Shown piece by piece: positions 1-10,930 of a stretch of DNA of 64,000 bases (its first letter is position 1; each line of letters opens with the position of its first letter). Source of the stretch: Medicago truncatula (taxonomy: Eukaryota > Streptophyta > Magnoliopsida > Fabales > Fabaceae); assembly GCF_003473485.1 (NCBI RefSeq), contig NC_053049.1:9610001-9674000 (forward strand), read 5' to 3'. Made by a program: the position numbers and the translations under genes. A model generated the notes under the pieces. That model did not search any database and was not told where the DNA came from. It worked only from the letters and a program-made list of their open reading frames with translations.

Positions 1-89
1 GGTGTTGCTCCTCGATTCTTTATCATCCCTTGGTCGTGTGGCTACCTCCTCTTGGTTTTCTCCAAAAACCTAACTTTGTGTTTCAATGT

Positions 90-614
90 TTCTTTTTTAC
101 AAAAATAAAATTATATTCATTCATTCAAATTGAGATATTACATCATTCAACACCGCTAAAAACGTAAAGGATGAATCTGCGAACAAACTCACAGCATCCA
201 AGTTAATAGCATATAACGGCATAATACTTACAAAAATATATGATGAAATTAAAGTGACCGGAATATCCATTGCCTCCGGATCTGCAAAGTTGACGCCCAA
301 ATCTTTGATTTAACAATCGATCTTTCAATATGAATCAAATGAACACCGCACGAAGACGGGAAATCAAACAACGCCGCACAAGACGACGAACAACAAATCA
401 CCACACGTAGATGATGAAATTACAATGAAAAAAAATCTAAATCTATGTGAAAATCACTTATTTAGATTGAAATAAAGAGAAAAAGATGAAGAGGGGTGAT
501 TTCAGGTCAAGAATTGACCCAAAACCACCCCTCAATGAAGAAATTGTAAGAGAAAATCTAGAGAGAGAAAACTAGAGCCGGCTTGTTGGAGAGGGAGAGA
601 TATACAAAACTCCT
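90..614 (-). mobile_element. Retroposed non-LTR element, 16-bp target duplication
   Basis: This 525-bp insertion begins on the + strand with a T-rich tract, which is a 3' poly(A) end read on the minus strand. It is flanked by a perfect 16-bp duplication, CTTTGTGTTTCAATGT, at 74-89 and 615-630. That combination is the hallmark of target-primed retroposition. No ORF is visible, so it is either a non-autonomous element or a 5'-truncated LINE tail. Related copies occur at 18214-18598, about 8800-8872, and in rearranged form at 9030-9990, so this is a family and not a one-off duplication. Confidence 0.75.
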
Positions 615-630
615 CTTTGTGTTTCAATGT

Positions 631-1330
631 ATTCTCTCTTTTGACGGATGCGTGTTGCTTGCCTTTTTTATATATAGGCATTGTTTAACTTAATTTTATG
701 AAAAACCAAATATTCAATTTGGGTCAGCTAAAAAAGCCTAATAACTCAAATAATTGAAAACATTTCTATTAGCACTTCCTTCTGTAACAGTTTCTCGCGA
801 CGTATGGCTCTTAGCACGTGAATGGAGTTGCGATAAGATGAAACACTTCTGAATTTTTCCACATCTTGCAATGCAAACTGGGTAGCCCGAAACGTAAGTT
901 GATGTGAGGTTGAACCTGAACAATTCTCTCTGAACTAGCTAAATTTATCCATTTTTATTAAGTTTACATATTTAAATATCATTTTATTAATAATTTTTAA
1001 ATTAGTTGATAATTTTTATAAAAAATGTATTATCTTTTAACAAAAGTTAAATGAAAATGTTGGTAGTGGGGTGGCCTGATGCCCGATGGGGCTAGCCGCT
1101 AGCCTAGCCCAACTTTTTATATGGGTTGAATGGGCTAGGCCAAAAAACCTGAGTGCATTTGGGTTAGGCTTTTTAGGTCTGGCCCAGTCCAAGATATGGG
1201 CTAATGGGTCGGCGCCTTTTTTACAAATTCTATTTGTAAAGATAGTTCCTATTCAAAAAGGGGAGAAATTTAGTCAAATGCAATGTCCGAAAAATGACTT
1301 GGAGAGAAAGGAAATAAAGTGTATTCCATA
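631..1330. other. Intergenic, no gene seen
   Basis: The stretch is AT-rich up to about 1060. It then has a GC-richer patch (1060-1215) dense in GGGCTAG/GGCCCA-type words that resembles the interior of a degraded DNA transposon. The short open frames here show no recognisable protein. Confidence 0.5.
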
Positions 1331-1808
1331 TGCATCAGTGGTTGAGACTCCACTTATAAAGTGTTCAAACTCCACTTTTCTATTCAACGTGGGATATATA
1401 ACTGACACTTGCACACAACAATCTTTTTTCCCCTCAAGTGTGGGTTCATCAATTCATCATGCGCGCCTCTCAAGCAGAAGCTCTTTCATCCGCACACTCT
1501 TGCTTCTACCGCCATTGTCGCTTCCACCACAACAGAACATGCCTCCTAGACACCTTGTCCGAAAGACTTTCGACACAAGGATCCGATAGAACCCTTCGTC
1601 GAACCACAACTCTGATACCATCGTTGGGTCACGAGGGGAGCCCGGGGGACCGTCCACATCCAGGCCTGAGCAACCACACAAGTGAGAGAGACATCAAACT
1701 CTTATAAAATCTTAAGGCAATGAGTTTATGGGTCCTCTCACTTATAAAGTGATCAACTTCTACTTTTCTATCTGTTGTGAGACATATAACTCACACTTGC
1801 ACACAACA
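1330..1808 (-). mobile_element. TRIM-like miniature LTR retrotransposon, truncated
   Basis: On the minus strand the parts are in order. A 5' LTR runs from 1808 to about 1621 and starts TGTTGTGTGCAAGTGTGAGT. A primer-binding site, TGGTATCAGA (1620-1611), matches the initiator-methionine tRNA type. A non-coding interior of about 190 bp follows. A polypurine tract (GAGGGGAAAAAAGA, within 1421-1436) comes next, then a second LTR from 1420 that repeats the first for about 80-90 bp before losing similarity. The whole is too small to encode proteins, which fits a terminal-repeat retrotransposon in miniature. The second LTR is truncated or rearranged. Confidence 0.75.
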
Positions 1809-2314
1809 TGTATAGTACAAATTAAGAATCATTATGTCCAGATCCTCAAATGAATTTTTCCAACAGTAAAAGGATTATGAGTTCATTTATTTTATTAACA
1901 AAAATATAATATATATTTGAGTAATAAAAAATATATTCATGTATATATAATTATCATTTGTCATCAAATAATCCATATTAAATATTGAGAGAAACCCCAA
2001 TATTAAATATATAAATATAAATAATACTACATTTACATGAAATGTATGTGATGAAAAGATAATACTAGCTAGCCACCGCTGTCTGCTGTGGTACAATTTG
2101 TCTTTGTTATACCATGGAAATATTAAATTAAAATTAATAAATAATTACAAAAAAGGGCTGCTCGACTGCCTATATAAGTAGAACAAAGTGCTGAGATCTT
2201 TAGGTGTTCTTGCTTCTTAAGTATAGAGAGAGGAACCTTCTAGTTCTAGCTTAATTGCTTTTCCACTTTATAAGTTAGAGTGTGCAAAAACAAAACAAAA
2301 CCTAAACAAAAAAC
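1809..2314 (+). promoter_or_regulatory. Promoter and 5' leader of the MYB gene
   Basis: A TATA box (TATATAAG) lies at 2171-2178, about 140 bp before the start codon. This predicts transcription from about 2200 and a leader of about 110 nt. The leader is AC-rich just before the ATG (AAAACAAAACCTAAACAAAA), which is common in plants. The TRIM-like element lies immediately upstream, so its LTR is within reach of this promoter. Confidence 0.55.
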
Positions 2315-3671
2315 ATGGGAAGAGCTCCTTGTTGTGCCAAAGTTGGATTGCACAAGGGTCCATGGACTACTAAAGAAGATGCATTGCTTACAAAATATGT
2401 TCAAGCTCATGGTGAAGGCCAATGGAAATCACTTCCTAAAAAAGCTGGTAAGAGTTTTATCCATTTAATCTCTCTTTCATATAATCATCACTATAACATC
2501 ATGATTTTCTCAAATTAATCTCTCATGTCCTACCTTAAATCATCTTCAAAAAAGTAGATTAACCTACAAAAATTTAAAAAAAAAATTATTTCTAGTTAAC
2601 TTTGACATCTATAACACCCAGATGTAAAAATAAATATGATCTTTTTCCCATGATTTTTGCTAACTTAACTTTTTTTTTAGACATGGATATTTATTTAGTG
2701 GTGTATTTTTTATGGAAAAAGTTTTTTTTTGTAGTGTTGATTTAGAAGCTGAAATGGAATTTCAATAATCAAACCTCTTTACTTGTAATATGTTCTTTCT
2801 TTTAATTTCAATTTATAGTATAGTATTTTGTAAAATAAAAAGGTGATAGTATAGTATGTTTTATTAAATATCTAATTAATTGTGTGCTTAATTTGATGCA
2901 GGACTTCTTAGATGTGGGAAAAGTTGTAGACTTAGATGGATGAATTATCTTAGACCAGATATAAAGAGAGGTAACATAACTCAAGAAGAAGATGATCTCA
3001 TAATAAGATTACATTCACTTCTTGGAAATAGATGGTCACTTATAGCCGGAAGATTACCAGGACGAACAGACAATGAAATAAAGAACTACTGGAACACACA
3101 TCTTCTTAAAAAGATGCAAAGAAATCAACAAACATGTGATGTTACAACAGATCATGATGAACAAGAACAACCCAAGAAAAAGAACAACAACAAAAAGAAA
3201 AAGAGAAACAACAAAGAGAAGAAAAATGACAAGAAAAAAGGTACAAATAATGATGATAAAGAAGAAGAAGAAAAAATCCAAGTTTATTTACCAAAAGCTA
3301 TTAGGATAAAAGCTTTAAATTTACCAAGAACGGATAGTGGTTCATTTACATATGAATCAAATTCATCAAATGGTAGCCAACAAAAAGAAGGAACACAACA
3401 AGTGACAAACAACAATAATAATAACAACAACGTTGTTTGTGAGGTTGGTGAGAAGGGAGAAAATGACGGATTTGGGCATGACTATGACTATGACTTAGTC
3501 AACGTTGAAAGGTTAGAGATGGAATGTGAGTCATATTTTGACACTTGTGGTGATCATGGAACATTAGATAGACTCTATGATGAATACTTGCAACTCTTGA
3601 ACATGGATGTTTGCAATTACGAGTTTGATTCTTCTTTTGTTGAATCCTTCTTTGATTCAAACAATAATTAA
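2315..3671 (+). CDS. R2R3-MYB transcription factor, MYBPA1/PAR-like
   Basis: Two exons, 2315-2447 and 2902-3671, join at G|GT...AG|GA inside the glycine codon that ends the first half of R2, the standard first-intron site of R2R3-MYBs. They encode 300 residues. R2 and R3 span about residues 13-115 and contain the expected tryptophans. Residues 76-95 fit the motif [DE]Lx2[RK]x3Lx6Lx3R, the contact for R/B-type bHLH partners in MYB-bHLH-WD40 complexes. The N-terminus ([18 protein letters not shown]) and the [19 protein letters not shown] segment resemble the grape MYBPA1 / Medicago PAR clade, which activates proanthocyanidin genes. After R3 there is a Lys/Asn-rich linker (about 136-168), then [12 protein letters not shown] (about 172-183), an Asn run (214-221) and an acidic C-terminus with [12 protein letters not shown]. 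The usual second intron within R3 is absent. The family call is firm; the clade is inferred by eye. Confidence 0.93.
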
Positions 3672-4458
3672 TATTTAATAATATTCTCTACCTTCATCTA
3701 AACCATGTTACTTACAATTTCTACGTATATAGTTTATATTATTATTATTGTCTCGATTTTGTAGACATATACTAGCTACGTAGTGATTCCGTCACTATGA
3801 TTCATGTACTATGTATTTTTTTTTTGGTTAGAATGTATATATTTTTATTTTAAGGACGGTTAATTAGAATGCATATATTGTTATGTATTAATAAGATATT
3901 AATTTGACGTAGAAAAGAAAAATGGTGCAGATGGACATGTGAGAAGAGATCTGGATCTTTTTAACATTCTATGAATATATATAAACTTTTGTATACGATG
4001 AATAAAGAAAATTAAGAAATCATTGAAGCTATGCTTCTCCATGACGTGATTGCCTTTTCTTTAATTTTTTTTTTTTTTAATCTTTTATGATTAAATGAAT
4101 CCAAAACCTATGTTCCATGGGCTCTCAATTTCTTTTTTCAAACGTAAAATCTATTAAAAAAAAAAATTAAGCTCAAATAGTTAATAAATTTTATTAAATA
4201 ATCAATCGTTTGAAAGATTTTAAGTTCAATTTTTTATGGAACAATATTTTGTTAAGTTAAACGTTTCTGACATCTAAACTTCAAATTATCATGATCCATT
4301 TTCCTAAAACATGGATGACTAACAACAAAAAAAAATTGGTCATATTTTTTTTAAAACTGCATACTCAAAGTACAAGATTCGAAGAACAAGACGTACCCGA
4401 ATTCAAAACCTTCATCATATAAACCAGGCTAGCAAATCTTAACATGTACTGCAAACAT
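3672..4458. other. MYB 3' flank and AT-rich intergenic DNA
   Basis: Several A/T-rich stretches suitable for polyadenylation follow the MYB stop. Beyond about 3900 there is only AT-rich sequence with homopolymer runs. No coding region is seen. Confidence 0.5.
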
Positions 4459-4467
4459 ATTTTATTT

Positions 4468-4900
4468 GGCTTAATTGCACTTTTTCTCACTATAGTTTGC
4501 CAATTGTGCGATTTTGCACCCCATAGTTTTAAACGAGCAATTTTGCCCCCTATAGTTTTCCCTTTTTCTGATTTTATGGTCCCCTTGACATTTAGTGCTG
4601 ATATGTCTGTTTTTTATCAATTAATATGTGTCACGTGTGTAATTTCATTTTTTTTAAAATAAAAAAATTGTATTTTTCTGATTTTGAGTGAATGAGGCAT
4701 GTGATATTTCTTCTTAAAATCTGAAAAATCATGTGCCCCCTTCTCTCAAAATCTGAAAAATACCATTTTTTTTTTTTAAAAAAAAATGGAATTACACATG
4801 TGGCACACATTAATTGATAAAAAAACCAGCTCGTTTAAAACTATATGGGGTGCAAAATCACACGATTGGCAAACTATAGGATGAAAAGTGCAATTAAGCC
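4468..4900. mobile_element. 433-bp MITE with 9-bp target duplication
   Basis: Terminal inverted repeats begin GGCTTAATTGCAC and end GTGCAATTAAGCC, with similarity running over 100 bp inward (CACTATAGTTTGCCAAT against ATTGGCAAACTATAGG). A perfect 9-bp duplication, ATTTTATTT, flanks it at 4459-4467 and 4901-4909. The 9-bp duplication points to a Mutator-like transposase as the mobilising enzyme. It has no coding capacity. Confidence 0.85.
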
Positions 4901-4909
4901 ATTTTATTT

Positions 4910-5645
4910 TTTGAAGAAAAAAAAAGATCCATCATGGACGATGGAACATGGAAATTTTACGAATTGGAAAGCAATCAAGGAGTATTTGTTAGATATAGTG
5001 AGAGATTTCTTAGAATTGGTTTAAACTGCATGGTTAGAAGTTGGTTATTACTACATGAAGGTGTATTCTCCTTTAGGGTGTGTTTGATTTGTTAAACTAC
5101 ATGTACGTGATAAAACAACACAAGACAACATTACAATACAAAACAGAACAACACATGACAAATTTTTATGGTATTGAATAATTTTTTTGTCTTATACAAT
5201 TTTTTTGTAATTTAGATAACTTGTGCATGAAACAAAAAGTTGTGTTGTGGTTTAGCAAGGGTCGAAAATTTATGTTTGTCATGTCTCTTGTCTCCCGTTT
5301 GTCTTGTCCCAGAAACAATTTTACAAATAAACAGTGTACAACTGAAGTTGTCATGTCATGTCATGTTCTTCATTTTTTTAGCAGATCAAACGCACCTAAT
5401 TGTATCATATTTTTCATTTGACTTATCTCAAATGATTCATCTTTCTCTCAATTTGTTTTCTTTTAGTTGGGCTCAATCGTGCTTTTTAACATGATATAGA
5501 GTTAGACCGTTTATTTTTCTATCTTATGATCTTCTCTTGCGTTCTATGCTTTTCATTTTTTCTTCATTTTTTAGTTTCTTTTCACTTTCTTGACGCTATA
5601 TAATTTCCTTATATTTACTGATTGATTTGCTGCCATCCATTTTTT
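4910..5645. other. Intergenic, no gene seen
   Basis: AT-rich DNA. Two overlapping short frames around 5221-5494 lack any recognisable domain and codon structure, and are treated as chance. Confidence 0.4.
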
Positions 5646-5649
5646 TTTC

Positions 5650-5844
5650 GCCCAAGTTCTCGCACTCATCATCATTTTGCAATCTTGTTTCACCAATAAT
5701 GCCACATGTTCTGCTATTTCAGACAGGAAGTATCAAAGTATACCAACACCTAGCAGAAACTACTATCCCATCAGCATCTTGAATCAGTGCTGCCAAACCC
5801 CAATTTCCTTCCTCATTCGGCCCTGCAGCATCTAAACTTAGCTT
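5650..5844 (-). pseudogene. RNase H-like (RVT_3) fragment, frameshifted
   Basis: Read on the minus strand from 5844, the sequence encodes KLSLDAAGPNEEGNWGLAAL and continues IQDADGIVVSARCWYTL. This is the first beta strand with the catalytic Asp (DAA) and the following strands of the plant reverse-transcriptase-like RNase H domain. A stop then appears (…LPV*), but a frame shift recovers EIAEHVALLVKQ, which supplies the expected catalytic Glu helix. The fragment therefore carries a frameshift and is short at both ends. Such domains occur in plant LINEs and in many dispersed single-domain genes. It is a relic, not a working gene. Confidence 0.7.
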
Positions 5845-6153
5845 TTAAACATTGTAGACTCGCCACTACCTGCTACCATAACAAGAAAACCACCAAATGT
5901 GGATATTTTTCAGTCAAGATTTGAAGATTGGTTTAATTTATTTATTTTTTGACAAAACATTGAATTAATATATATTGTAATTGAGTTCATAAATAAAGTG
6001 ACAAAGAAACATAGTGAGTGTAATTCACTTGGTTCATAAATAAAGTTTGTATAAATTTACATAGTGAATGTAAATTAAAAGATATCATATTTAAATTTAC
6101 ATATTTGTCTTTTAGTTATAACTAACTTAAATTAATGGCAAATAATTTTTATG

Positions 6154-7550
6154 AAGTGATAGTCACTTTGATCTTTGACTCTACACGTCGTTGTCACAAA
6201 GACCACTGACTTAGGATTAAACACAAAGTAGTACTTGAATATGCACTTCCATTATCACTTTAGTCTTTAGTGTTAAATAATTATGTTAACTGATTAGGTG
6301 ACAAATGTTTTATGCTGACAAGGAGTATGGATTATCGTAAAGATTAAAGTGAAAGTAGAAAATGGTCACTTTAGTTCGTGAATCGAAAATCAATATCCTC
6401 AAACTCGTCCCAATGAAGTGTTGCTCTTCATCTAGAATTGGGCCATCTTCCTCAATGAAGTTGTTCTATGGTTGCAGAAGACTTGTTAGATCCCTGACTG
6501 TGTATGCTTACTGTCAGTTAGGTCCCTGATAATAAACACTTAATGTCACTAAGATCCCTGCCAGTAAACATTTACATGCACACAACATTTGTCATGCTTC
6601 CATACAATGGTTGTTATTCCACGCTTATAACATTTATCATGCTTCTATGCAATAGCTACTATTCCATAAACACACAACATGCCTAAAAATGTGACAACAA
6701 GCGCTAAATATTAGCGAACAATTCACATAACAGGTTTGGTGTTATATAAATGATTACTATAAATAGCTAATATAAAACACAAATAGTGAATCAAGTGGCT
6801 AAGTTTATGTTATGTAATCATATTGCATAAATGCAAATGCTCAGATAAATATACTAAGACAATATTGGTAAACAACCAATTGAAGTTTAGTTGAATATGT
6901 ATTCTTAAAGCTAATAATTTTTCTTAAAAAATGAAACAATATAATTTGAAGTTAACATTAAGATTAAAAAGAAGAAACCATGGAGGAATTCAAGATATAC
7001 AAATACAAAATTTGAAAAAATGTGATTCATAACCATACCTGAAAGCCTGAAACGATTCTTCATATTGCTAGAATTTATAAATTGATATAAAATAGGATTA
7101 TAGTAGGCCTACTTTGTGCCTGTAAGGGTTTACTATTTGGGACCTAACTGATAGTAACTATGTTCAGCAGGGACCTAACAACAAGTCTCCCACAACCACA
7201 TTACAACTTCATTGAGAAAGATGACTTAGTTCTTGACGAAGAGAAACACTTCCTTGGGACGAGTTTAAGGATATTGATTTTCGGGTCAGGAATATTGATT
7301 TTCAAGGATATTAATTTTCGGTTCAGGGATTAAAGTGGTCAATTTCTACTTTCACTTTAGTTCATGTGACACCTCATACTCTTTGTCAGCATAAAACTTT
7401 TGTCACATCATCGGTTAACATATTATTTAACGTCAGAAACTAAAGTAATAACGGAAGCGCATATTCAATGACTACATTGTATTTAATTCTGAGTCAATGA
7501 CATTTATGACAGCGAAGTGTATAGTTAGGGACCAAAGTGACCATTTACTT
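6154..7550. mobile_element. 1.4-kb Mutator-like non-autonomous element
   Basis: Long imperfect terminal inverted repeats of roughly 350-400 bp (left end AAGTGATAGTCACTTTGATC, right end reversed AAGTAAATGGTCACTTTGGT) enclose an AT-rich core. A perfect 10-bp duplication, AATTTTTATG, sits at 6144-6153 and 7551-7560. Long inverted repeats plus a 9-11 bp duplication are diagnostic of MULEs. No transposase frame is present, so it moved in trans. Confidence 0.85.
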
Positions 7551-7629
7551 AATTTTTATGTCTAAATAAAAAGATACACACTTATTAACTTAAACCTTAA
7601 TGTTTTTAGGTTGATCCAAGTTAACAACC

Positions 7630-7630
<1 letters not shown>

Positions 7631-7677
<47 letters not shown>
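7631..7677. repeat. Compound (TG)n(TA)n microsatellite
   Basis: Five TG units run directly into about 18 TA units. The compound structure is prone to length change. Confidence 0.95.
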
Positions 7678-7679
<2 letters not shown>

Positions 7680-8799
7680 TGTCTTGTATGAAATTATTCC
7701 AATGGTCACCACTTATAATGTGGTCCGCTTTCATCAAACTGTCTGTCCTGCCAACATCCCTTTGCGGATACCATTATTGGGGTATCTTTTTTTTTTGAAA
7801 GAATTATTATTGGGGTATCTATCCTCTCCTGTTCATTTTGTCGCCATATCTGAAGAAAAAAATATGTACTTCTCGTGATTCATTTTTAGATAAAATTTTT
7901 ATGATAACTAAAATAAAAAAATAAAAAAGAATATCAAATAAATCTTTTTTTTTTTACAGAAAGAATATCACATAAATCAAAAACAAATTTATGCTGGTAA
8001 ATTTATATACACACCTACATTAATTAATCCATCAAATCGAGTAAAACTACAATGGACGGCAAAACTCTTCTTCAAATAATTTAACACCCCTACAATCTCG
8101 AGATTGAATTTAAATCCAAGACTTTTGGTTAATTTGAAAAATATCATTTAATCTCCGATAAAAGATTATTTATGTGAAGAAAATTTCACTCTAAATTTTA
8201 ATTGTGTTTAATAACGAAATGTACTTGTCTCCGATGCATGTACAAGTAAAGCCATCATGGCCGGCATTATAAATTATAAATTAATTAATGTACTTTCACT
8301 TAATCCCCGTGAGCTGCTTACAAGGTTAATTAATGAAATAGTGTATGTATTTGTATATGATATAAGTATGAAATTTGTTTTTGACTTTTAAGTTTACCTA
8401 ACTTTGTTCTTTTCTTTTTAAATATCAACACGGTATACATTTTCACTTTTAAAAAGATAAATTGTATATAAAGAAACTATATTAATATGGTTTATATTGT
8501 TTAGATACTTTTTGTTAGTCTCTCTGTGAGTTATATGTCTTTCATATATATAAACATATCAACTTTCGTTTTCAGTTATACGAAAAGAAGAATCAATGAG
8601 CAACTGATATAAAGACAAAGAAAGTGAGAGTGGTGGCCACAATTAACAAGAACATTAGAGTATTTAAGGTTTTATATAAGAGAATTTCTTTTTCCGTTCT
8701 TAATTACTCTCCCCCGTGCTCTAAAATTCTTTTTTACTCCGTTGGGATTCTATAATCTAAGTGTTTGTTTGCATATTCATCTTTTTTGCTCTTATCGAT
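7678..8799. other. Intergenic, no gene seen
   Basis: AT-rich non-coding sequence. A short open frame across the microsatellite at 7630-7878 is explained by the repeat itself. Confidence 0.45.
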
Positions 8800-8872
8800 T
8801 TTGAATTTGTATTGTATCAATGTACTCTATCAATTCGAAAGAATGAATATTGATTATTTTTGTCAAAAAAAA
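8800..8872 (+). mobile_element. 3' end of the retroposon family seen at 90-614
   Basis: The sequence TGTACTCTATCAATTCGAAAGAATGAATATTG, split here as a near-match and not a perfect one, leads into a T-rich stretch and then poly(A) at about 8864-8872. The same end (TGTACTCTATCAATTTAAAT… reversed) terminates the copy at 18214-18598. The 5' boundary is not clear. Confidence 0.5.
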
Positions 8873-8999
8873 ATCATAAACTTTATTAGCATTTGAACTA
8901 GATCTTTGACCCCAAAGGTTGCCGTTATTGTTAAACCCTAGTTGCCGTTCCTTCCTCTCTTATCATCTTGTCATCCTTTCCATACATCCATAAAGGGTG

Positions 9000-9995
9000 G
9001 TTAAGGATAGTATATTTTGCTCAAATCACCCCTCTAATTTGTTTTTTCCGACCTTTTTATTTAAATAAGTGATGTCACATATATTTGGTTTTTCTTTTGT
9101 GATTTCGTCAAGCATACTGCAACAACACGGAAAATCTAAATAATGTCGTACCAAGATGACGAACAATATAATATGTCGTACTAAGTCGACGAAATCACAA
9201 AAGAAAAACCAAATATATGTGAGCATCACTTATTTAAATTAAAAGATTTTTTCTTTGTTGCATAGAAAAATTAAACAATGTATTTTCCTCATAAGGATAA
9301 ATTGATTCATTCATTCAAATCGGTATAATATATTGATTGATGATAAATTAAAAATTGCTAAAACTAACATACTAAAAATCATTGTATAATCTTTCGAGGG
9401 AAAATATAATTTGCGAACATACTCAAAATCATTGTTTAATCTTTCAGAGGGATAAATTTGATAATCTTTTTTAGGGATATTTCTCAATTGTCTCCTATAA
9501 ACAAAAGAGGTTTTCCCTCTAGGACCATCCACTACATTGACCATCCTTCTTTTGGTGGTTCTTTCATCGCATCATCTAGATGACGAAGAAGATGCATGCA
9601 GCGTTGTCGAAAGGCATGCCATTGAATGGGTTATTCAATCGTAGGCATTAAGCATTTACTTTTCGTTTTTTTTTTAATTGTTTGGATAGTCGGCCTTGTG
9701 GCTATCGTTTTGCTTAATCTTCTTAACTTTGACGGTGTGAAAGTCGTTGACTGGAGCTGCATTTGATCAAATCTAATATTTTAACACGAATCAAATAAAC
9801 ACTAAGACGAGAAATAAAAAACACATTTCACAAATACAAGAAATTAAGATGACGAAATCACGAAGAAGAAAAAAAACTGAAAATATGTGGAAATCATTTA
9901 TTTAACTAAAAGTGAAAGAAAACAATTCAGATGGATGATTTTGAATCAAAATTGATCATAAATCACTCCTCTTCAGTAGATAAAAAAAGAGATAA
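9000..9995. mobile_element. Rearranged retroposon-family copies, partly inverted
   Basis: Between 9056 and 9240 there is a local inverted repeat: AAATAAGTGATGTCACATAT… and …ATATGTGAGCATCACTTATTT, each flanking TTTCTTTTGTGATTTCGTC and its complement. From 9300 (TTCATTCATTCAAATCGG) to about 9990 the blocks of the 90-614 element recur in order but with divergence and internal rearrangement. It appears to be two or more fragments of the same retroposon family joined head to head. Confidence 0.45.
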
Positions 9996-10761
9996 ATAAT
10001 AATGTTTTGAACTACAAAATATAATTAGAAAGACCATATTTAACTTAAAATGATTAATACTGGTAAACAAAAAAATAAAAAGATGATTAATATTGAATGT
10101 AGTGACTAAAATAACCTTAGTCACATTAGTTAATTTACCAGAAATCTATTGATAATTATGCAACCCTAATTCTCTTTTTCTTTTTTCTTTTTATATCATG
10201 CCAATTAATTTCCCCTTCATCTTTTAACATCTCATATCAATTTTACCCTCCAACTCATATCTCACATCTCTAATTCACAATTATAAAATCTAGAGTTTTG
10301 GTGGTGCTCACAGAGCTGCTCATCCACTCTTTTTTTGTCCTTCCACTCTTATCACACGTCCCTATTTCACGTACACATGTGTATATCATTTTATGATATT
10401 TAATCAATTTGAATCCACGGTACTATGATGCTTTCTAATTTGTACTATTCTTCAAATTTTCTTTGTCAAATCGTACCTTTTGATTTTGTCTCTACTTTTA
10501 TCATCCATGATCTTATTATTCAAACGAAAAATGATATTTGAACAATCATTTTTTGATAATATTTTTGTGACAACTTTCTCTCTCATGCTTATATTGTTCT
10601 TCTACTTTTTTTTTCTATTGTTTTGATTTTTGTGCAATTATCCAAATTTCTTTGTATAATTTGGTTGTCCAACAAGTTGTCATGAGAAAAAGTTGTTCAA
10701 ATAACATTGTTCTATTCAAACTCATTGTACTATCACTACTATTTGTTAAAAAACATTATCA
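9996..10761. other. Intergenic, no gene seen
   Basis: AT-rich with no coding signal and no clear element boundaries. Confidence 0.4.
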
Positions 10762-10770
10762 AAATAAAAA

Positions 10771-10921
10771 GGGAAATGTTAATCAGTGTCTCTGAGAGTA
10801 AATTTTTATGAAAATTAATGTAATCAATGCATTGAAAATTGAAAAAGTTTTACATTTTTAAAAATAATTACTTAAATTAGAAAGCTTAAAAAGTATTCCG
10901 AAATACTCGTTAACAAGACCC
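10771..10921. mobile_element. 151-bp MITE with 9-bp duplication (family A, copy 1)
   Basis: Ends are GGGAAATGTTAATCAGTGTCT and, reversed, GGGTCTTGTTAACGAGTATTT. A perfect 9-bp duplication AAATAAAAA lies at 10762-10770 and 10922-10930. The same family in the opposite orientation is at 13861-14035. Confidence 0.75.
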
Positions 10922-10930
10922 AAATAAAAA

